DNA from: Malurus cyaneus samueli
Taxonomy: Eukaryota; Chordata; Aves; Passeriformes; Maluridae
Length of the DNA: 64,000 nucleotides
NCBI GenBank assembly: GCA_009741485.1
Contig: CM019218.1
Coordinates: forward strand, 42,578,681 to 42,642,680
Reading direction: 5' to 3'
Shown: piece after piece, positions 1-11,900 of the stretch
Position numbering within the stretch: position 1 is the stretch's first letter
Layout: every line of letters starts with the position of its first letter
Program-made: the position numbers and the translations under genes
The notes under the pieces: generated by a model
Told to the model about the DNA's origin: nothing
The model's database searches: none
The model's input: the letters and a program-made list of their open reading frames with translations, nothing else

Positions 1-113
1 AAATCAATAGTTTGTGTTACACTTGCAGTCCTGTCTCCAGAATAAATAAAACAGCAGCAGCCCAAAACTAATATTTTCATCCAGCATGTTTAGAGTTTGC
101 GTGCTGGCTTTCC

Positions 114-140
114 TCACGTGAAAAACAATATTGCCACGTG
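114..140. promoter_or_regulatory. Two CACGTG E-box motifs 20 bp apart
   Basis: CACGTG occurs at 115-120 and 135-140. The first lies in the 8-bp palindrome TCACGTGA (114-121). Such sites are bound by bHLH-zip factors (the MYC/MAX, USF and MITF/TFE families). The exact 20-bp spacing puts both on roughly the same helix face. No promoter or exon is seen beside them, and single CACGTG sites also occur elsewhere in the window, so a regulatory role is only a possibility. Confidence 0.2.
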
Positions 141-658
141 TATGGCGAAGGTACGAACGCAAACAAGTCCACCACAGTAATTCAGTTAATGTAGTTCCTT
201 GCAAGATCAGTGAAGGAACTTTCTACACTGATACTTGTCCATCAGCAGAATGTAAAGTTGGTTTTGTGTGCGAAAGGAGGGCTCTGCAGATTATGGCTTT
301 GAGCAGCACCAGCTGTGAGGCAGGTGCACTGTGTGTGTGAGGACACACTGTGGGCTGTGAGGCAGTCTCTCTGTATCCATTGCTGGGACTGTTGCTTTAG
401 CCCTGTGTTAGTTACTAAAAAGCATCATGACTGAAGTTCTTTACAGCCATTCGCTGGTAGGTTTTTGGGACAGGGCTTTTTTTCTCTTACTGTGGAAGGG
501 TGTGCAGCTGTGGGACTCACAGCTGCCTCAGCTGACCTGTTCTCATTCATTAGCTTGGGAGAAGCCCAACAATTTACCTCTGCCTCTCATTCTAATGACT
601 TGGTAGCAGCTTCTCTGAGCTTTTAAGGAGCCAATTTGCTCTCATGCCCTGGAATGCC

Positions 659-718
659 ATTTTTTTTTCTTTTCCTTTTTCTTTTTCTATTTTTTTTTTT
701 TTTTTTTTTTTTGTTTTC
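659..718. repeat. Pyrimidine tract with a 23-base T run
   Basis: An almost pure T/C tract, including an uninterrupted T run at 690-712. It may be microsatellite DNA or the reverse of an old poly(A) tail. No retro-copied gene is recognisable beside it. Confidence 0.85.
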
Positions 719-1872
719 ATGAGATAAATGCTGCCCTAAAGTTCAAAACTCTTCACCTGAGCTGGCTATCCAGGGTTATACCGTGAAGAGAGAGGAACTT
801 GGAGAAAGCTCAGGAATCCAGAGTATAGGAAGGAGAAGGGGTAATATTTTGTTTCTTGGAACTGCACTATAGATCTCTTTGGCAGGGCCGGAGCTCACAC
901 CTTGTTTGCTATTTGTCCAACTGTCCTGACTAATTATGTTGCTAAATATTAATCTCTTGACTTCTGCAGAAGTCAATGTGGGCTGTGGTGGAACGCATTC
1001 CTATAGGATGGTTGTCAGGAAAATCCGACAGCTGTTTTATTTTGTCCTGACTGTTCCAGAGCAGCAGAGGGACAGCTCATAGTCTTCAGCTCAACGTGAG
1101 CACCTGAGAGACTTGGAAACTCCTCTTGGCCTCTGTGCATATTTATATAAAAGTTCCTAAAATGTGGCTTTTACTTTTTTTGAGGTCAGAAGTGTCAGCA
1201 CAAGAGATGTGGTATTGAATGGATCTGGTGTGAGTATGACAGCTAAAGCAGGTTGTTCCCAGTCTGAGGGCAGCATTTTTTCAGGCTGCTTTTACACCCC
1301 CATCTGAAGCAGTCCAAACTCCAGTGACATTTCTGGAGTCACATGGTTGGTTATGTGCATGGCTACTCATCTATAAGGAAAATACTCTCTTTACTATGCT
1401 TTGTTTTGATTCCATCAATACAGAGCAACATCTGACATTTTTATATGTTTGCTGTTTCTATATGAGACTGTGTATTTATAACAGATCCACGGAGTACTGA
1501 GAGGGTTAACCTTAATTTTATTGTGATAAGGAGAAAGCAGCAGAGCCCTGTCCTGTCAGAGGCTCAATACTCGTATTTCTCAATACCAGATTGGATCCTG
1601 CTAGAATATAAATTATGCTAATAAAATGCACAGACTTGTACCAGTTCTAACTTGTATAATCCTCCTGGTTTTAGCATCTGTATTTATTTTTACTGTGATG
1701 ATTCTCCTGGAGGCACAAAAAAGGGACATTTTCTCCATATTTACTTTTTTTTCAGCTGTAATAGGTGATTTTTTTCAGTAGGTTTGTTCAGATGTCTGAA
1801 TTTTATATGATTTACAGACAGAGCTATTTAATGCCCCCAAATGAAAGAGCATAACTAAACCATCATAATGTG

Positions 1873-1970
1873 AGGTTGTTTTTTTGTTTTGGAGGGGATG
1901 GTGGTGGTGTGTTGTGTTTTTTGGGAGGTTTTTTTAACTTGTTTGGGTTATGTTTTGTTTTGGTTTTTCT
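1873..1970. repeat. G/T low-complexity region
   Basis: About 100 bases made almost only of G and T on the + strand, with short GGT and TTTTG repeats. This is simple sequence. The 70-codon open frame on the opposite strand (rich in Pro, Lys and Asn) is a product of this composition and not a gene. Confidence 0.75.
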
Positions 1971-4900
1971 TATTTTTAATGTCAAATCGAATAACATAAG
2001 CCAGGAAGGAACAAAAACACTGAAGAATGACTGACTATGATATCTGATTATGGGAGCAGTTACTGCTTCTGGCAACTTGAAGTTAAGATGAGAATTTTCA
2101 ATAAAGATTAGGCCATTAACTCGCTTGGGTCCCTGTGAAAATTACAGTCTAAATTCTGTGCCTGCTTAGCTGTGTTGAAAATGGCCCACAGAATAGCCCA
2201 CAGAGGATTGAAAAATAATGGCTTCTTCTGTTTTTCATGAAATGTTGTGAAAATGTTCTTGTTTTTCACGCTGCTCCTCTATAACTTTTGCTGCTATCTT
2301 ATAAAAAAATACTGTCAGTAGATTGATGCATTTCTTACTTTGTCTCTGAAAAGAAATTGAAAATTGTTTTAATTCCGGACTGGTATTTTACCTCATCCCA
2401 TACAGAGGAGCAGGTTGGAATTTGGTGGATATGATTTTAAATGCAGCTCAGTCCTCACAACCTCTTACACATTTGGCTTTAGAAAGTGGAAAACCAGAAT
2501 CTCTTCCACCTGCTGTACTTGTGCAGTTGCTCACAGAAAAAATCTGATCCTGCTGAGCTGCTTGCCACTGTGAGGGAAGGATTCACAAAAAACGTGATGG
2601 AATTATTCATATAGAAAGTATAGTTCAAATCTACCGCAGAAACTTGTTCTCATTGAGCTTCTGTCAAGAGAGTTTAAAAGTTTTCCATGTTTGTCTTTGA
2701 CAGTGCAGCAGAAACGTCTCCTCGGGTAATGAAGCGCCTCATGTTCCCTGTCAGCACAGCCCACAGGGCTGTCCAAAACACACACACAGGGCATGTTAGT
2801 GCTGCAGGAGTGGAGAGACAGAGCCTAAAGTGAAGGGACAAGATCACCCAAGCTCTATGCAGTTTAGAGATGGTCTTACATTACTGGAAAACAACAGGCT
2901 GTGGAAAACCCTGCAAAACTGGCAGAGTGATCTCTGCACCACTGTTTGGTCAGTCAGCCCTTTTCTAGCAGTGTTTCTCTGTCAGCATTAGACTTTGCCA
3001 ACACCACACCCTTCTTACTGTTGGAACTCTTGAGTGGTGGTAGAATTATTGGGTCCCTGTATCCTCCAGGGCTGTTCCTGCTGCTGTGCCAGGCTGGGAT
3101 CGTTTCAGAGCATTATCTGTGTGGGAAGTGTGTGCACTTGTCAGCATGCGGAGAAGGCTCTGGAGGACCAGGCCAATTTTAACTCTCTCAGGCATTTCTG
3201 TAGCGATGTGTGCAGGGGTTTCTGAGCAGCCTGTGTGTTGGTGCTTTATTTTTCAGTTAAGATTCCATTTGGTTTGTTTCTAAAAGAACTTTAAGGTGAT
3301 TATTGAGTCTACCAGTCAAGCAGTTCCTGGGATGTGCCATCTCTCTGGCAGGGTTCTGGAATTAGGATTTTGCATTAAGTGCTGACTTAGATAAAAGCTC
3401 TTTCTCAGGATCACCAGGAGTAGCACTGCAGGCACATGTAGAGCAATCTGTGGATTGCCTCCTGGACGGTGATGCACTGCAATTGCTGCTCTGTGAGTCT
3501 GATGTGTTAGCTCTGGTCAAGTATTTTATTTGTTGAATGCAAAATAATGTTATATAAATGGTGGTGTAAAATAGGAAAAGACAGAAGTGGCTCTGTGGTT
3601 TATTTTACTTGGTAATAAGCTATATTTTAACTAGTTTATTAGCATTTCAGAACTGGTGTCCCACAATAGGGAGTTGCAGAAATTTCATCAAAAGAATTTA
3701 ATTATAGCCAATTTACTTTGGCTCCTTTTCAGCAAAGCAGTCAGGCCTAGGTTTAAATCTCTCCCTGTTCAGCATATAACCTAAGTGCATGCTTGAACCC
3801 ATGTGACTGATTTAATTGTACACTCAAGTCTTGTTCAAGTTGATCTGCACCTTATGTGTCTTTAAAAGAAATATTGCAAGGAAGATGCTAATGGTGGTGA
3901 AGAATTTTGGAATGTGTTAAGAGGCATCATATCTTTCATTTGATGAGGGGTTTAGTGAAAAATAATGAACGTTTGCTTTAAAGCATTATTGGTTGGCTCT
4001 TTCCACTTGTTCTGAACAGCTTTGCATTTATTATCTTGAACTCCAACATGTAACTTTAGCCTTTTTTAGGCAGGAGGAGGTGAGTGGCATGGAACCTATT
4101 TGCCTGTGAAACTGAAAAAAACAAACACACCAAAGGAAATCCCAGTAGTTTCACTAATTCATTTGTCTAAGTAGGATTTCACTGAAAGTGCACTTCCAAA
4201 ATGTTATTAACAGGCTTGTTGAAGGAAAGCACAGTACTGATGAAAAGAATTAAGTGCATGCTCAGAAATAGGTGTTATTTAGGAATAATAGCTGCAGATA
4301 AAATGCATTAGGGATCCCCATTGGGAACTCTTGATCAATGGTTGATCAAGGTCTAATTGATTCCTTGAATAAAATGTTAGCAGGGGAATGGGTGCAGGGA
4401 AAGGAAAATCAAACTTTCCTAAATTAAGCTCTGTGCCTAACACAAATACTCTTTATAAAGATCAGATAATGCAGCAGCCTGCCAGCTCTTTATGCTTCAT
4501 GTCTTCCTATTTGGGCTGAGTTCAGAAATAAAGATGAAGGTAAGTGTTTCAACCTCAGCAGTTTCGATTTTTGCTCATATTGCAATAAGTTCAGTATTTT
4601 CCATAGTGTCCTGCTGCCCAGTTTGGAATAGTGCTTTTTTCCTCAGGAGAAATCCAGTTCTAACCTCCAGCCTGGCTAACTGGGATATTAATTTCCTTAT
4701 CTGTATGGATGAATTGAACAGAACTGTTGCTGCCATTATGCCTGGCTTAAAGCTGGGTAGATCTATCTTTTATTTCCCGACATCACTAAATTTATCCAAG
4801 GGTTTCTTGATAAATATTTGGTAATGTATCAGTAAGTCTGCAGCCGAAAGAGATGTAATTGAGCCTCCTTATTGCTAGCTTGCAATCTTTAATTAGAGGT

Positions 4901-7900
4901 TAACTCAAGATCTCAGGAGTACATCAAATTACGTTTTTGTTGTGGAGCACTTTTACAGTGATCTGTTTCCCATACCTCAAGTTGCAGGTTTCATAGTAGG
5001 GAGAATATAAGTGGTGCAGGTCTTCAACCAGCCTCTCCCAAGGAAAACTCTAGAATGCAATAGAGGTGTTTATTAAATACTTTGCACATCTGTGTGGGTT
5101 TTGTCCATCCCCTTAAAGGACATTGCAAGAGGTGAGTAGTTCAGCTCTGCTTTTGCCGACTGGGAAAAGTGATGTTAAAGGCTGAATTCCTGGTGGTGCT
5201 GGGAAATACATGGTGCTTTCATGTCTGACTGAATGGAATGGGACCTTGCTGTTCCACAAGTTTTTTTATGACTCAGCTCTGGTCACATAGGAAGTTTCAG
5301 CATCTGGATGGATCTGGAACTGGGAGTATGCCAGTGTTCAGAAGTGAGCAGCACTGGTTTGCACACAACCTCATCAGCATCAGCTTTAGCTGGTGACTGA
5401 CCCCCAGCTTGCATCTCTTCTAACTCCTGGCACTCATTTTATACACTTTGATGTGACAAAGGGAAGAATAGCAGAAAGAGAAAAGAATGTTTTAGAAAGG
5501 TGGTAAAATAAATAATTAATCAGCTTTAGGCATTTAAATACAGGCAACATCAAATGCTGAGGGATGACTGAGGTGGTATATTGAAACAGACAGCACGTTT
5601 TTTATTCATTCTATGAACATTTTTGATGTGTCATAATGTATTTCAGGCAACATTAGAAAATGACAGTAAACTAAATGCTTAACATTTTTCACATATTAAA
5701 AAAAGAGAGGGGAAGATGACTTTTTGTATTATCAGACTGTAAGCAGGCCAGTAGCATATAGTCCTTCTCTTGGATCTGTCAGCTGCAGTTGAAGAGTGAG
5801 GAGCTAGGCTGACCACTTTATTAGGCATAATTTGCAGCTGATGTTTTTTCAATCCCTTCTTTTTATTTAACTGAGGAATGGTATGCAGTGAACTAGTTGA
5901 GACAAGAAAAAGCAGATCTGTTGATCAGCAGCAGCTCTAACTCATTACTGGTTCTTTTAAGGGGGGAGTGAGTTGACTTCCAGGCCACTCTGGTTCCTTG
6001 TATTACCCAAATTCCTTGACATGTCCAAGGCTTCTCATTGGAAATTTTGCTGCGCTGCAAGATGATGTAGTCTTCTCCACTGATACTTTTGTGTGTTGAA
6101 TTCTTGCTGTGAAGTTCAGGTTTAGCAACTTTCTAGACACCAGCCATGGTACTGCTTAAAATATATTCTCCATACTTACAAAACCAGCATAATCAATGGT
6201 GATTATCAGACAGTGGTCATTGATACTTACATCCTGTAATCATTTTTAGTATGAACTAATAATCTTTCATAATTGTGTTCTTGGGGTCTCTGAATCTATG
6301 TGCAACAAAATCCATGATTGACTTGACAGTGGAAGTGACTGAGCTGGAAGACAGAGTAGATTTTGTGTAAAGGGATGTGTCTTAACAGGGAGCAGAGTAA
6401 GAGCTTTATTTTACATTTTCAGAGTCTTGAAACATTACTTGACACATACAGTGCCTCTGATAATTTGGATGATGGTGGTAACAATTCTGCTGCAGTGTCC
6501 TGGCATTATCAATAAGTGAGGCTTGTGCAAAAATTGTTTTAACCATGGCACAACCTTAATTCCCTTTGTTGTACTGCAGTCATTTTATGTACCCTCTTCT
6601 ATGCCTTTAAATTGCAGGGAAGGCGTCCCTGAGAACAAAATTCTTGAGAGCTTCAGTTCTTGTCGAAACCCATTCACACCCCTGCTCCTGCTACTAATTG
6701 CCTTTGGCACAATTTCTTAATGAGTTGATTTCTGTGATAGATTATTGAATTATTATGCAACACTATATGTTTTTATTTTCTTGCTTTCTCCATTTTGCGC
6801 TTTACTGCCAAAATCCAAGGCACCCACACATGTTTTCCCACATATTTTTGCCATCTTCATTTGTGCCTCTGAACCACAGGAAAGCAGAGCAATACGTGTC
6901 ATCTCCCTCAGCAGTGCTCATGTTGCTTCTGTTGACAAAGGTGTAACCTCAGCATTTAGGAAACCTTTTCAGAGGTCACCTTGAAGGGCATGCTGAAGTG
7001 CAAACTGAATTGCATATTAAATTGGAAAATTATGTAAACAAAGCAAAATGGAAAAGATGCAAAAGATCATTGAAGATACGTAAGAAACTACTAAAAGTCT
7101 TTACAGACATAATGAAAGCAGAAAGTTACAAAGCATGTAAGATTTTGATTAAGAACCAGATGCTTGTTAGATTTATTGCACAAGACATCTAGCTTTTCTT
7201 TTAAAAATTCAGGACCAAAGGAGCTGCAGCAAAATTTGAATTAATCAGAATGGTTGAAGGGATATTTAAGAGCTGTGAAGAGAATCGACATTACTCTCTA
7301 TGTGACGTGCATGCACAAGAAAATGTCCTGTAGATTTCTTTCAGGTCCACCTTTTTCTCCGTGAATAGGGAATGCATTGTAGTTGGCACAAAAGCAGCTG
7401 GATCTGTGCAAATGGAGAAGAAATGGTTTTTTCAAGGTCGGTCAGCTTGGGAGGAAAAAAATATAATTCTTTAGAGGAGTGTGAAGAAAATGGGAAGAAT
7501 GTGCTGCATATCTTGCAGTGAGTTGAAATAGGACTGATATTTAAGGAAATGCCAGCAGAGTGCCCTTGCTGCTGCCATCACTGCAGGTGACCACTCAGCA
7601 GCCAGGTGTGGCTCACAGAGCTGGGTGCTCCAATGGAAGCCTGGTTGGTGCTGGCTCTGGCACTGATTTATGTACAAATGGGAGGGGCAGCTCTTTCATA
7701 ATGACTTTGTTATCGCTCAGAGCAGTGAGGACTGCTTCTCCCACTGCCTGCCTAAGTTTTCTGTCTTTCAGCCCTATTCATGGAGGTGTCAGTTTTCATG
7801 TGAAAGCTTCAGGGACAGGTGATTAGATAAGTAAGACTAGAACACTGCAATTGCTGCTGGATATCACAGTTTTGCCATATTCATTTCAAGCCTTTTAGGA

Positions 7901-8424
7901 GTTTATCTGCACAGTACAGTATCAGCTGTCAGCACAGAGTGTAGGCACAAGTCACCATTTTTTGTAGGGTAAAATCCTGGCCTAAGTGAAGTCAGTGGGC
8001 ACTGCCTGTTGTCTTTTGTGAAGGTATTCTCCTGCATTGTAGTATTTTTAAATCTCTTTCCCACTTCTCAAGTTAGTGGTCCAAATAATGCTCACTTGAG
8101 TGTGTTCAATGATGCATTCCAGTGCCGTACGAGATCCACTGCCTGCCAGCTGCAATGATCCGGGAGTTTTGTTCCCAAGCATGATGTCTTAATCTTGTGA
8201 TGCAGAATGTGTGGGATGCTCTTGCCTGCTAAGAAGTTGGTTGATTTTTTGCTGCAGAAAGATCACACATTTCCAAAAGAAATGTAATTAATGCAACATA
8301 GATTCCTCTGATGTTAATTTCCTAATCTCTGCTGTGGCAGCTTGGCTTTTCCTTAAGTTTCTCAATGACTGTGCAGCACCCATGCTAGGGTATGGAATTG
8401 CAGAAAAGTTTAGTTTAGGAGACT

Positions 8425-8990
8425 ACTGCTTGGTAGTCCAGCCCCCTCTTCAAGTAGGAGCAGCAAGATCAGGCTGCCCAGGGCTGTGTCCACTTGGGTT
8501 TTGACTGTCTCCATAGATGGAGGTTCCACAGTCTCTCTGGGCAACCTGTTACAGTGTTGGACCACTGTCACAGTGGCCTTCTGCGTTTCTGGCTCATGGT
8601 CAACTTAACCTTCCCCAAGGTTTTTCTCTGCCGAGCTGCAGGTGTCAAAATCTGAATAAAGGCAAGCTAAACAACATCCCCTGCTCTCCCCTCATGCACA
8701 GAGCTCCGTTGCCATATTTTGGAAAACTGTCATGTTAGTTAAGCATGATTTTTCCTTTATAAACCCATTCTGACTGTTCCCAGAAGTCTTCCTGTCCTTC
8801 ATAGGTTTGGAAAAGGTTTCAAGGATCAGTTTTCTGTCCCTTCCCAGGGACTGAGGTGAGACTGACAAGGCCATAGTTCCTGGATCTTCCTGGTGCTCTT
8901 GTTGACGATAGGAGTGGTATTTGTTCTCTTCCAGTGTTCAGGAGCTTTTCACCAACCTCTCATGGGACAATCTTCTCTTGTCATGCATTG
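8425..8990 (-). mobile_element. CR1 LINE fragment, internally deleted, antisense
   Basis: Read on the - strand, 8990 to about 8690 matches the start of the CR1 reverse-transcriptase region. The - strand frame around 8700-8790 reads SQNGFIKEKSCLTN, close to the CR1 motif usually seen as SQHGFTKGKSCLTN. The stretch 8600-8425 then resembles the reverse complement of the CR1 3' end, including the segment for a summary-like tail (CCCAGGGCTGTGTCC on the + strand). The middle of the RT and the downstream coding part are missing, so this copy is deleted and dead. Family assignment is from memory of avian CR1; the exact ends are approximate. It lies in the probable TSPAN4 intron. Confidence 0.82.
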
Positions 8991-11900
8991 TATTGGTACT
9001 TCTTGCCCAGAAATTCCAGTCACTGCTGGCAAAGCAACATCCCAGGTGCATATTCAGGAATAGGTGAAGTATTTATCTGTTAACACTCCAATTTCAGCCT
9101 TTCAGTCTTGTTCTGGGTATTAATTTTGGCATCTGCTGCAGCTGGTCACCACTTTTCGCAAAAATCATGGAAATTGAGTGGATCTGAAATCTGCATGTCT
9201 ACCAACCATTTGACTTAATTTTGTTTGGCTTTATAGTAATTTATTGAAGGCATATAATGGCAAAAGCTTTCCAATAACAAAACGCTTCCATGGGTGCATA
9301 TCACAGGTTTGAAGTGATTAAGCAAAAGGAGAATATTTGGGTTAAAATTGAGCATGTGAACAAATAAGCCTTTTCACACGTCCTTATGAAGCAATTTCAG
9401 TGCAGATCAGTGGCATATTTTAAAGCACTCTTTCACAGACTCTGTGTGGAGTTTTTTCAGGCCTCTGCAGGATGCCATGCAGTGGTGTAGCCTTGGTAAG
9501 TCCTTATCTATGCCACAGCTTTTATTTACTGTTGATACAACTCATTAATATCTTTAATAGCATATTAAATGTGAGGATTCCAGTATTATTTTTTCTCAGT
9601 ATTTTTCCATATGAACTTTCCTAGAGGAGATTAATTTATCTGAGAAGTGTTGAGTAGCCCTGTCTATATAGACTTATTTTTTTGAAAATGGCACATTTGG
9701 GGACTGAGAAACAGAGCTGATGAGATGCACTACTTGAAGCATGTTTCTTCATTATTCTCTTTCTCCTCAAAGACTGTTAGCTTTGTTCAGCTTAACACCA
9801 TGAATCCACAATTTAAATAGTGGGAATTAAGAGGATCAAGTTTCTGATCTCTGAAAGCTTGCAATGCCTTGGTGGCTCTAAACTTCCAAGAGAAGAGGAC
9901 ATTGAGAAGTCCCCATGTCAATTCTGACTTGCCCATCACTTCACCTTGAGTCCTTGAAACAATTTCCTGGTGGGAATTTCTGGCTGCATGTTGATAACTT
10001 TTGTTCTGATTGAACAGATTTGAGTGGAGTCAAATAGGCACACATTTGACACTTGTTCCAGAGGTTGTTTTTAAGCAGTTTCTAGGTGCTCTTTTAAGTG
10101 GTGGTGGTGGAATCTGATAATTTTCCTTTAGCATTAGTTTTTCTATTTATATTTGACAGACACTTAAGTACATCCTACATAACAAAAATGTGGTTTTAAG
10201 CTGAGAGTGATTTGGCCTCCCTTGTTGACCCGCTTGGAGATAATTCAGAGAGGCTTGAATTTTGAGAGTTCATGAAAATGCTGGGATGGGGAGTGCCCTG
10301 AATCCCTTCCACATCTGTGAAACAGCTCACAGGTGGAGTCACCCTGAACAGCAGTGCAGTGCTGGGACATGGTTCAGTGCACTGCCCCCCACAGCAACAT
10401 TCCTCTTGGAAGAATTCCTTGCATAAGAATGAATTTCAGCTTTCTCTTTTTTTGTGTCCCGTGATCACAGTGCCGAGCCTCTCAGATTCCCTTCAGTACA
10501 TGGAGGGTAAAAATGTGTTCATATTCATAATGCATAGGTTTGCATCACTTCCTTTGTTTTATCAGGAACTTAACTGGTCATGGCATATGGCAGATTAACT
10601 GGTCATCCATTTCAAGCTGAAATGGAAGAATAAATTAAACAAGACTTTTATCTCAGTGGATTTTTCTAAAAATGAGTGGGGAATGAAAGGTGGATTGTGT
10701 TTTATGAAGTAGGAAATTAAATTGTCTTTCCACTCTCTAACTTAAAAATCCAGGAAAACTCAGGAAATGCTCATTGCTTTCTGGATGTACCAGTATCTGT
10801 CCCCAGACCTGGATTGTCTCAGAACATACAAGAGCTTTAGGATTTGGGAAGGGTGGCTCTATAGGTCTTTTCCTGCAAATAAAGCTATTTCTTATTTCAG
10901 CACCTGAAAGTGAGTTTATTAATCTGCACCAAGAGAAGAAACACCCAGATTGACCCCGCAGTGCTTTGTGGCTTCACCTCACCCACAGGGGCTTCATTGA
11001 TGGCCCTAATCAGGGATGAGTTCCCTTTTGTGACCGCTCCAGTCTGCGGGTTGGGTAGTGGGATTAGGTGATGGGAAAGTGAAGGTTTTATGCTGCTGCC
11101 CTTTTCTCAGGGAGCACAGACAGCTTTGCCTTTCCTGCATCTTGCCTGGCTCGAAGATTGGAATTGAGTGAGGGGCTTTACACTTTGCTAGAGATGAAAA
11201 TGATTGGTTCCCAAACTGGGAGTAATGTTTATTACTAAACATTACACAAATTGTGGCAGAAATGGCTGTTCAGGATTTTCCTTGCAGCATTTGTTCTGTT
11301 TGTCCCTCTATCCTAAGGAATGCAGTCCCATGGCCCCGAGTAATTTAAAGCAATTAAAAACTCACCCCCAGTGAAAGGAAAGATGAGGAGGATTTTTAAC
11401 TTACTTCCCATTAGTCCTGAGCAGGCTCGACTCATGAATCCTGTAACCTTGGCAGCAAGAGAATCCCCTTTTGCTTCGCTATCTGCAAGGAAATGAACTA
11501 CACAAGCATAGAAATTCATGAACAGTGAATGCTGCAATTAATTTTGTTAAAGTCTCTTTATTTATTTAGTGTGAGAAGAGGAAGGAAGGAGAAGCTTATC
11601 ACCAGCTATGAGTCTGAAGCCACAAATCTCACACAGCTTTCACTTTGAGATAAAAATGAATCTATAAGGAATCCGAAACCCTTTTGTTTATTTTATATAT
11701 TGGAAGAATGAGAAATGATGAAGGCAGTAATGTAAGGTAGTGTTAACATCACAATCCCCATATTGAATTGATTAGCGTGGAGGAAACACATTAATAGCTT
11801 TTTTATTACTAGTCTGAAGACTTTATAATGGCATTTATTGAAACAGAATTGAAATGTGAATGGCAGAACTTTATAAATCTCAGCTCATATAGGGGGGCCC

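Larger units (their letters stand above)
1..8424. other. Non-coding stretch, probable TSPAN4 intron (left part)
   Basis: I see no exon, RNA gene or recognisable transposon here. The short open frames (none above 110 codons) show no family motif and no paired splice sites. The + strand is visibly rich in T and G, with T-runs and G/T low-complexity DNA. Assignment to a TSPAN4 intron is an inference: the exon at 29016 has a splice acceptor and needs an upstream donor exon that I could not find in the window. A separate non-coding gene inside this stretch cannot be excluded. Confidence 0.45.
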
